Below are positions 57,201 to 64,000 of a stretch of 64,000 nt of DNA, piece after piece. The position numbers and the translations under genes were made by a program. Source of the stretch: Isoetes taiwanensis (Eukaryota; Streptophyta; Lycopodiopsida; Isoetales; Isoetaceae); NCBI GenBank assembly GCA_021234155.1, contig JAJEKV010000173.1:880405-944404 (forward strand), in the 5' to 3' direction. The stretch's first letter is position 1; each line of letters begins with the position of its first letter. The notes beneath the pieces are model-generated. The model made no database searches and was not told where the DNA came from. It was given only the letters and a program-made list of their open reading frames with translations.

Positions 57201-59087
57201 TATCAATGAAGTTATGAATGTCTTGAGAGCTCGTATCCCTGATAGTACCCATAATTCTGATAAAATGCTCCTTAGCAGCCTCTTTGAGATGATTGTCCTC
57301 AACAATATTATTTCCCTCCCAAAGAACACTATATATATGATTCTTCTTAATCCTCCCTTTTGCCTTAATGAAAAAGTATTTGGAGTTGGCCCTCTCATCT
57401 TCTCTTAACTCTTTGACTTTGGCTTTAGTCTTCCAACCCTTTGCAATCCTGATTTCTTCCCTTTCAATCTGAATTTTAAGATTCTCCTTATTCTGACCTT
57501 GAGCTATTCCATACTGATTTCTCAACTCTTGCAGGTGAATAGTCTCTTTCTGATGTATCTCCTTCCCCCAAACTTTTAACCAATTCTTTATGTTTTTAGA
57601 GGTCTTAACCCACCAATCCATCCACCCGAGTTCATTACTGGGCTTATCTTCCATATCCAACACCTGAGCTAACCTGGTAATGAAATCATCTTGATCCAGA
57701 AGAATAGTATTAAGCTTAAAGTATGAATTCCTTTTCCTCTGATTATTGTTGGCATTGATATTAATAAGCTGGGGATAATGATCAGAGATAGTGTAATTCG
57801 AGAGGTTGGAGACTCTAGAGCTGCTGTTCCATAATGATTCACTGAGGTAAAACCTATCATGAAGACAGCAGATAGGCTGGATTCTGTGATTATTCCAGCT
57901 ATAGGAATGAGGGACCACTCTTGCCAAATTTAGGTGGTGATTTGTAAGCAGAGTCATCCATTTATCATTCTCTTCCCCGCTAAGGGCTCTGAAATTAGCA
58001 CTCCTCATATACTCATGAGTAACCATATTAAAATCACCCCCCATTATGATCTCATCATAAGGGATACTATTCAAACCATTAGTTATAATATTCCAGAGCT
58101 GAGCCCTCTCAGCCGGCTGATGATAGGCATAAATGTTCACAAAAGCAATCCTATTGTTCCCTATATTGCCATGTAAAATCTGCCATCTCTTACTACTATC
58201 CCCGCATCATCATCGCATATCACTTAGATTAATCCTATTATGCCAAGCAATAGAAATACTGTAAAGAATTGTTTGCTTTTATATAGACCAATGATTGAAA
58301 TTATTAGGCAACACTTCTCTAATTATATTATCAATACTATCATCATGGATCTTGTGTTCTTGAAAGAAAATGAAGTCTAAATTCATAGATGCAAGACAAA
58401 CCTTCACCCTTCCTCTTTTCACATTAGAATTAATGCCTGCGCAGTTCCGTGTAATACCCTTAAGATTTATGTCCATTTAACTGGGGGTTTGGTTTTCCTT
58501 GGAGACCTTCTGGGTGGTCCCATGATCATTTTCTTCTCATTTCCTTTTCCCTTCTTCCTTCTTCTAGTAACAAGATTCCATTCCAAGTTCTCAAATTGAT
58601 CCCCGATCTAGGTCCCGATCGTAATTTTCTAATCTTCATTCATATCCATATCCATGGGCCATCCGTTAGGAACCACCTGCCCACTGGTACTTATGGAGGA
58701 GGCCACAAAGTTAATGGGGTCGATGCAGATAAGAAGCTTGGGAGGGAATTGCACAATAATTCTGCCTTCTTGGTCGATCCCCTGAAGATTAGGGATAGGT
58801 AGAGAAGGAGGGGTGGGATCTTCAATCACCATGATTTCCTTGTTACTGCCACTTCCCTCCCCTTTTTCCTCTACACTTCTGCTTTTAGGTCTCCAGACCT
58901 GATGCTTCTGATCAGGGGTGTTATCCTTGACTTTCTCTTTACCCTTTTTATAAGTTGTCTCCCTTTGGATATTGGCCACAGGCTCTTTAGAATAGGATAT
59001 TTGGCTAATAATTGTGAAGCTATTTGATCTTGTTGATCTTGCCTTATAAACTTTGTAGGGCAATTGATAATTCAACTCCCTAATCAA
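54243..59087 (-). mobile_element. LINE C: L1-like retrotransposon
   Basis: Poly(A) is the T-run at 54,243-54,254. On its strand: an ORF1 remnant (59,087-58,629) with a basic and acidic low-complexity region; the endonuclease N-terminus (58,476-58,279, FFQEHKIHDDSI); the ORF2 main frame 58,140-55,918; and C-terminal frames to 54,464. No target duplication was found, so the 5' limit is approximate. The endonuclease start is split by a break near 58,200. Confidence 0.85.
54464..58476 (-). pseudogene. LINE C ORF2 (endonuclease-reverse transcriptase)
   Basis: The endonuclease has IIMGGDFNMVTHEY, LHDRFYLSES and ISDHYPQL. The RT has NGKTPGPDGLPAEFFKKAW, SFSDYRPISLSNVLYKLISG, KLDITKAFDTVSWKFLQE, GVKQGCPLAPFLFLIVMEG and FADDTFLF as the catalytic box. 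A 740-residue frame covers most of this (58,140-55,918). After shifts near 56,130 and 55,600, the C-terminal frame (55,631-54,822) carries FLWKCPIHPKVKAFMWQLWH (zf-RVT region) and CVRCMQDRDARIIFC. It is less damaged than LINE A and comparable to LINE B. Confidence 0.85.
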
Positions 59088-59229
59088 CTTAGATCCCCCT
59101 TTTAACCTTGCATTATGATGTTAATCCCCCTTTTAACCTTGCATTTAATATGGGCTTCTATTTGAATAATCAAACTCCCAACCCCTACAACAAACTAGCT
59201 TAGCTAGCTCTTGTAATGACTAAAAAAAT

Positions 59230-59500
59230 ATTCAAAAAATGATGTGTTACCATATGTTTTACAAGGGCTAGGACTTTTCTTATGGTGTCCAGTATATGTA
59301 TGGGAAAGGGTATATGGATTGCTAGTTGGGACTGGAGTACATGTACGGATAAGGGGCCAAAAATTAAAATTCATATGTACGTATAGTTGGGGGGTTTCGC
59401 CCGCAAAAAGCCGTATACAGGGGGGTTTCAGTCGACCCCTTGCACGCACATGCCATATGCTCTATATAAAGGGGTGAAGCCCCCGGGCAATTTAATAGCT
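59230..59500. repeat. G-run repeat shared with 3.4-3.6 kb
   Basis: GTATACAGGGGGGTTT and CCCCTTGCACGCACATGCCATA match, in order, words at about 3,555-3,605. TCTATATAAAGGGG follows at 59,460. Probably a dispersed repeat. Confidence 0.45.
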
Positions 59501-60567
59501 TAAACCCTCTTTTAGTCATAAAACCAGTAGGTTTAGCCTATTAAATTGCTCATAGCAGCCTTCTAGATCTCTAGATACCAGACTCTAACTAAAGAACCTA
59601 ACTCTATGATATAGATTAGATCTTGTTCTTTAGTTCTCTTATGATGTATGTGGATGAGGTATCTCTATGAACTCCTTGTATTGGGAAGGGGGGTAGAGAC
59701 CTAAAGCTTGGTAGTGGATGCTCCTAGATTAGCCTCTCTAGCACCATATAGATTCGGCCTGTGTACAAGAGCCACACCGGGTTGTGGGTGAAGGGGCTAG
59801 ACTGGCTCATAAGGAGGTTCGTGTCCTGACTCTTGAACGATCCCTCTGGCGTGTAAAGTCTACCGGGGATCATTGAGACTAGGTCTAATGGCTTGCCACT
59901 GAGTGTGGGCAGGGCATGGGCTCGACACCCGTGAAGTGGGGTTCACTTTCCATTGGGTTCAAGTCGAATAAGAGCAGTGGCTCTCTAGTCTCCTTGAGTC
60001 AAAAGATGTAGATCTCTGGAGGGAGTGATCCCTGCCTGCCCCATCGGACCTGGGGAGATGTAACCCAGGAATAGCCCTTTTGGCTATGCATCCGGCGGGC
60101 TACAGTCCAGTCCCAACACTTTTCAACCTACTCTGCAAAGTGTGCACAGGAGGGGCGGATGGAGTGGACTACCCATTGCCAAGTTCTTATGCCAGCCAAA
60201 TCCATTGTCATGAATTCTGTCTGCAATGAACTCTGGAGACCCAAGCTTGTCAGTCCATCCCTGTGTCTGAGCCTTGGGTAGGATTCCCTAAATGCATTGT
60301 GCTGATCATTGTCTATGCAGATGTGATGTACCACCCGTAGGGGTGGATATATGTGTTGCTCTTATATACTGACATGTATGTTTACGCTTCCGCAGCTAGG
60401 TAGGCCCTGAGGGAGACGGGGTGAAATGACCCCTTCACTCTTCCCACTGGAACCCGTTACGGTTGCAGTGTTATGTGGAGGGCCCTGTATCGGCATGGAG
60501 CTGGTATAGGGGGAGAACTCAAGTTTGTATACGGTGGGTGCACCGTATACGAGTAGGGGACGTCACA
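59501..60567. other. Right part of the proposed LTR, no gene
   Basis: No ORF is convincing. It would be the U5-side of the LTR. The end GTATACGGTGGGTGCACCGTATAC (24 bases, split here as GTATACGGTG and CACCGTATAC) is an inverted repeat just before the terminus. Confidence 0.4.
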
Positions 60568-60568
60568 G

Positions 60569-60580
60569 TGGTATCAGAGC
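60569..60580 (+). promoter_or_regulatory. Primer-binding site of the second LTR element
   Basis: TGGTATCAGAGC, complementary to initiator tRNA-Met 3' end, starts one base after CGTCACA. Confidence 0.8.
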
Positions 60581-60769
60581 AATGTTCTTGGTGACCAAGA
60601 GCAAAGCACTGACCATGTTCCCAGTAGCACTAACTTAGTAGGATCCTTAAACCTCGAAAAATGGGAAATTTTTTTTCTCATTTTTGTAACTAAGCTAGTA
60701 ACGGTTAAAATATATGAAAACATAAAAAGGAGTAAGAATTGGTGAGCCAACCTTCAAAAAAATAGGGTG

Positions 60770-61033
60770 GTCTCACACGTCGCGCCAGGACAGATTTTGA
60801 GATTCTCAAAATCGGGCTGGGCGCAACGTGTGAGACATTCAGCTTGAACCCATCAAAAAGTTATGAATTACAATAAAATAGCTTGATAATTCTAAATTAG
60901 AGCGAAGAAACAGTAGAATTAGCAAGTTACATAACTAAAAAGTAGCAAATTTAATAGTGGACCCCACCATGTCTCACACGCCGCCCAGACGTAAAATGAG
61001 ATTCTCAAAATCGGGTCAGGCGCAACGTGAGAC
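60770..61033. repeat. Hairpin pair upstream of the H3-like gene
   Basis: 60,770-60,836 (67 bp) and 60,971-61,033 are inverted repeats. Outer arms are GTCTCACACGTCGCGCC and GGCGCAACGTGTGAGAC. Inner arms are GATTTTGAGA and TCTCAAAATC. The second copy is slightly shorter (GTCTCACACGCCGCCCAGAC). Starts are 201 bp apart. Confidence 0.9.
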
Positions 61034-61110
61034 CTTGCTTAGATTAAGGTGTTTTAGGTGCTTTAGATAACCCAAAAAGGTAGTTTCAAGTTTGACCTAA
61101 AAAATTACCC

Positions 61111-61120
61111 CTATAAATAG
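61111..61120 (+). promoter_or_regulatory. TATA box of the H3-like gene
   Basis: CTATAAATAG lies about 100 bp before the MARTKQ start codon. The same box followed by an AGGCGATCTT leader word recurs at 63,378, before the second gene. Confidence 0.6.
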
Positions 61121-61217
61121 ACCTCTCGACCCCCATTTCGCGTACCACACTTTAGAAAATTCAAGCTCCTTGCCAAGGCGATCTTTTGGCCAGAATCTCG
61201 ACGGCGAACCGTCGAAC

Positions 61218-62463
61218 ATGGCCCGGACGAAACAAACCGCTAGAAAGCCTCACCGGAAGCACATCCTCCAGCCAAAGACCCCTACCGATTCAAAGGGCAC
61301 TTCGCTTAACGCCTTCTCAATCACGGGAATCTTCATCAAGCGAGGGACAGACTCGGACCGAGCAATCGACGGAGATCATAGGGGAGGAGCCTCGACATCA
61401 TGCAAAGAAATCCTTGAAGAGATCGCCGGGAGGAAAGAAGAAGCGGGGAAGAACGGGAGCAGAGGGGACACCGACCGTCGAATAACAAATCGAAGCTTGG
61501 GCCCGCCCCGCAAGAGGAGGAGGAGAGACAGAGCAAAGCCGCCGAAGCTTACCCCCCGGCGAGGAAGCAGACCTTGCACGCTTCATCAGCAAGTATGAAG
61601 ACAAGGAGCGCCGCCGGGAGCAGAGGACGAAGAATCGGGAAGACGGTCCAACCATAGCCGGCGGGCCGAAGAAGAAGAGGAAGGCCAAGGCCATCAACGC
61701 CGGCGCGTAAGAGTCGCCAAGGTTGGTAAGTTTAGCCGAGGGCCCCGCCATCAATGAGCCGCCGCTGAAGAGACCCCCGACCGACCGACGGCTCTGACGA
61801 CGATTATGTCCCCAACACGTAGGGGGCAAGCTCTTCGAGAACCCCGGCCGCAGAGAAGGAGGTACCCGGCGCAGTGGCGCCGATGGGCGCTACTGACAGC
61901 CATGGCAGCCCCCACCATTCCCGACGGGGGAGAGTCAAAGCCCCGCCGCGCAACGGGAAGCTTATGTGATAGACCCCGTAAAGGTCTATCAGAAGAGGAT
62001 CAAGGAGCACAACGCTTACATGGCGAAGTGGGAGGCCTACAATGCCTATTACCAAGAGCACAGAGTGAGAACAATAGAAGGCGGACATCCGACAAGAAGC
62101 CAAACATTGAAGCCGCCACCACCCAGCCCAAGCCTCCCGTGAGCACCGTGTGGAAGAAGCGAAGCAAGAAGAAGAAGTCGAGGACGAGCTCTCAAGGAAA
62201 TCCGCACTTCCGTAAGAGTTACGGACTCTTGATCCCTCGGGCACCGTTCCAACGCTTGGTCCGTGAAGTCATGCAGGAGTATAACACGGACATGCGAGTA
62301 ACCGACGAGATGCTACTGTGGCTTACGAGGAGGCAAATGGAGGCGAAAATAGTGCAAAGATTTTGAAGATTCGACGGCCGCGACAAGACATTAACGCCAA
62401 GAGGGTTACCCTCATGAGGCAGGATATGTATCTTGCCAGGCACATCAAGGGAGAACGCCCTTG
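61218..62463 (+). pseudogene. Extended, divergent histone H3-like protein, decayed
   Basis: ATG at 61,218 opens with MARTKQTARK, identical to the first ten residues of canonical H3 and so including K4 and K9; residue 11 is Pro in place of Ser. A basic, low-complexity middle of about 300 residues follows in shifted frames, with nuclear-localisation-like GPKKKRKAK (about 61,660) and a helical VYQKRIKEHNAYMAKWEAYN (about 61,990). The histone fold starts near 62,205: FRKSYGLLIPRAPFQRLVRE, then TDMRVTDEMLLWL. After two frame changes it ends FEDS, NAKRVTLMRQDMYLARHIKG, ERP and a stop at 62,461-62,463. PFQRLVRE, AKRVT and LAR-x-I-x-GER are H3 signatures. Ordinary H3 is 136 residues; this would be near 410. 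Stops and frameshifts in the middle mark a pseudogene unless there are introns I could not place. Confidence 0.75.
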
Positions 62464-62608
62464 AGACTTTTGTAAATAACAGAAATTTTGTTAATATAAA
62501 GAATTTTGTGGATAAATAATGTGTCTAATCTAGCCTAATTAAGTCAAGTTATAGAATTCTAGCTTTTGTTTTGATAAAATTGGAGTTTTTAAGCAAAATT
62601 GAGACGAT

Positions 62609-62874
62609 GTCTCACACGTCGCGCCAGGACAGATTTTGAGATTCTCAAAATCGGGCTGGGCGCAACGTGTGAGACCATGCCCAAAAGTGCCCAAAACAGC
62701 TCCAAATCGACCAAATAAGGGGTCAATTCTGCCTAACTCGACGAGTTTAGTGGAATTACAGCCTTAGATTACCCAAATTGATTAAGCCTGGCCCAATTAG
62801 GACCCATGTCTCACACGTCGCGCCAGGACAGAAAATAAGATTCTCAAAATCGGTCTGGGCGCAACGTGTGAGAC
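62609..62874. repeat. Hairpin pair downstream of the H3-like gene
   Basis: 62,609-62,675 looks identical to the hairpin at 60,770. 62,808-62,874 (67 bp) differs in the left inner arm (GAAAATAAGA). Starts are 199 bp apart, nearly the same as the upstream pair. The two flanking spacers contain no gene. Confidence 0.9.
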
Positions 62875-62990
62875 CTCGCACCATTTGCTTCACCAAATGA
62901 CCTCCAATTTGCTGCAATAGGTTCATTAGTTGTCTTAGCATGCTTTAAACCAAAAATCGGCCTTCAAACCCTCAATTGCACCTCCTAATA

Positions 62991-63311
62991 GGGTAAAAGC
63001 ATGTTAGGGTGTACCACTTTTGGAACCTGCAAAAGTACATACACTAGGTACTTCAGAATTGGGTACTTTCTCATTTTTATTTTCATTAAAACTAGTGCAA
63101 AAGTCCAAAATAAAAGTCAAGGACGCATTAATATTCAAAGTTAAGATAAAGATAATGCTACTGGAGATCAAAATATATATAAAAGTTCTAGAATGTACCT
63201 TTTTTTGAGATATTACACAGGTACCCAGTACCCAGTCCTGGGTACCTTTTTAGGTACTTTTTTAGTCACTAAATAATACTTTTTAAGGGACACCCTAACA
63301 TGCTTTTACCC
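62991..63311. mobile_element. MITE copy 2 (321 bp)
   Basis: Ends GGGTAAAAGCATGTTAGGGT and CACCCTAACATGCTTTTACCC (split here by the limit) are inverted. AATA flanks both sides. It is related along its length to 19,540-19,861. Confidence 0.85.
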
Positions 63312-63377
63312 AATAGGTCAGAATCGCCCGACTCCAGCAAATTCTAGGTCATCCAGAAATTAGGGTTTTCCCCTTTT

Positions 63378-63601
63378 CTATAAATAGGCCCATCATTTTT
63401 TTCATCTAGTACCCTGCAAGTTTGCTCTCCACTGCTTAGGCGATCTTCCAGTTCCCTGAGGCGCTTCTGCATTCGTTTGATACTCCCTTCCTTGCTAGAT
63501 CAATGGCCACTGCTGACTTCAGGCGATGGTACAAATACCGGCTCCATGTCGCCGAAGCGAGTATCGATGACATCTTCCGCGTCTTCGAGAAAGGAAATTG
63601 A
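63378..63601 (+). pseudogene. Second gene of the H3-like element: TATA box and first ORF
   Basis: CTATAAATAGG at 63,378-63,388 and an AGGCGATCTT leader resemble the module before the H3-like gene. ATG at 63,503 opens a 32-residue frame, MATADFRRWYKYRLHVAEAS then IDDIFRVFEKGN, ending TGA at 63,599-63,601. The sequence beyond looks coding in other frames, so the stop may be a frameshift effect. The helix-rich fragment is too short to match to a histone partner or any other family. Confidence 0.4.
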
Positions 63602-64000
63602 TATCCAAGCTACTGGCCCGAATGCAACCCCAAAGATATAGGCAAGTACTAGCAGAGTTCCAAGCTAGGGTAGAACCTTCCCTTGTCCAGTTCCCCTCGT
63701 AGGATACTTTGTTCCCCGCCAATCCCTTCAAGCAGCCTTGGGTGATGTCCCCAACATCGCCAAGTACTTAACCAACAAAGCGCCAGAGGCTACCCAACTA
63801 CATGGTCCCGGACAAATAGCGGGACCAAGTACTTCTCCTACACCGCACGCCTTTAGCCATTTTCTTATCCCACCATGCCGAAAAACCAATGGGGGCAACC
63901 TCTATCCCTCCGATGGAGGTGGACCCCATAGCAGTGCAAGCAGAAGAGCAGATGCTTTTGCGCATTAAAGAAGAGCGAAACGCGAAGACGAAGAAGAAGA
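63602..64000 (+). pseudogene. Continuation of the second gene, runs off the window
   Basis: From about 63,860 one frame reads HHAEKPMGATSIPPMEVDPI then AVQAEEQMLLRIKEERNAKT and KKK to the last base. The acidic then lysine-rich composition suggests a nuclear protein. Earlier pieces (GDVPNIAKYLTNKAPEA, 63,741-63,790) lie in another frame. Confidence 0.35.

Larger units (their letters stand above)
51291..60567 (+). mobile_element. Proposed 5' LTR of a large retroelement, with captured genes and a nested LINE
   Basis: It starts TGTGACGTTCC inside the copia LTR and ends GGGGACGTCACA one base before a PBS, giving complementary termini (TGTGACG/CGTCACA). GTATACGGT words lie near both ends. Total length is 9.3 kb, or about 4.4 kb if LINE C is removed. 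The left part (51,345-52,260) has CCCATTCCCAATTATCCCAC and CTAACTTGCCCAATTTC with no gene. Between 52,268 and 54,217 lie exons of host genes. The other LTR is outside the window, so the LTR interpretation is inferred from one copy. Confidence 0.55.

Noticed and set aside
54990-57400. Plus-strand ORFs across LINE C
   Set aside because: They are antisense shadows of the minus-strand reverse transcriptase.
60569-60580. TGGTATCAGAGC as part of a tRNA gene
   Set aside because: Only the 12 bases complementary to the tRNA 3' end are present; no cloverleaf around them. Same for 46,827.
61398-62244. Long minus-strand ORFs opposite the H3-like gene
   Set aside because: Leu/Ser/Arg-rich shadows of the GC-rich, Lys/Glu-coding strand.
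61218-62463. A canonical, functional histone H3 gene
   Set aside because: The tail and fold are separated by about 1 kb of non-H3 sequence and the fold has many substitutions and frame changes.

Overview
The window is nuclear DNA from a land plant with a large, repeat-rich genome. The evidence is a spliced plant UPF3 gene, plant-type CACTA (TNP2) and Ty1/copia elements, several L1-like LINEs, and fragments of a plant PPR gene, acireductone dioxygenase and UBA5. A seed-free vascular plant such as a fern fits best, but this is inference from the element mix. I saw no rRNA, tRNA, CRISPR or bacterial-type operon.

Layout. 0.2-4.7 kb: exons of an unrecognised minus-strand gene split by a decayed LINE (LINE A, 0.8-3.1 kb). 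5-10.6 kb: hairpins, tandem duplications and a T-rich repeat field. 10,604-30,199: a 19.6-kb DNA element with terminal inverted repeats and a perfect 8-bp target duplication (TAGTTTGA), inserted into the T-rich field, which resumes at 30,208. It carries a broken transposase-like gene near its left end and plant-style cargo: an acidic protein, a small RG-rich ORF, a ParB/sulfiredoxin-like protein and a HAD/FCP1-like phosphatase. About 20 copies of a 13-bp palindrome (CACGCCWGGCGTG type) are scattered through it and I found none elsewhere. A nearly full-length LINE (LINE B, 20,648-27,264, 13-bp target duplication) later landed inside one cargo ORF. 30.2-33.5 kb: T-rich field with a 61-unit TC microsatellite. 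33.6-38.0 kb: TNP2 transposase, a decayed PPR fragment, and a plus-strand gene resembling the second CACTA protein. 38-40.4 kb: no gene seen.

40.4-45.2 kb is the clearest host locus: UPF3 (nonsense-mediated decay factor), 13 inferred exons on the minus strand, with an in-frame TAG in exon 10 and one GC donor. 46.1-51.3 kb: a decayed copia retrotransposon whose 3' LTR is cut at 51,291 by a second LTR element. That element's proposed LTR (51,291-60,567, TGTGACG...CGTCACA, followed directly by a tRNA-iMet-type primer site) contains fragments of acireductone dioxygenase fused to UBA5, plus a third LINE (LINE C).

Downstream of that primer site (60.6-64 kb) lies the most unusual gene: a decayed, extended histone H3-like protein with the canonical tail start MARTKQTARK and, about 1 kb later, a divergent H3 histone fold. 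Two near-identical pairs of 67-bp hairpins flank it. A second small gene with a similar TATA module follows. Most coding regions are broken by frameshifts or stops, so the window is a layered record of insertions around one probable live gene. All exon limits were read by eye from splice consensus and family similarity.
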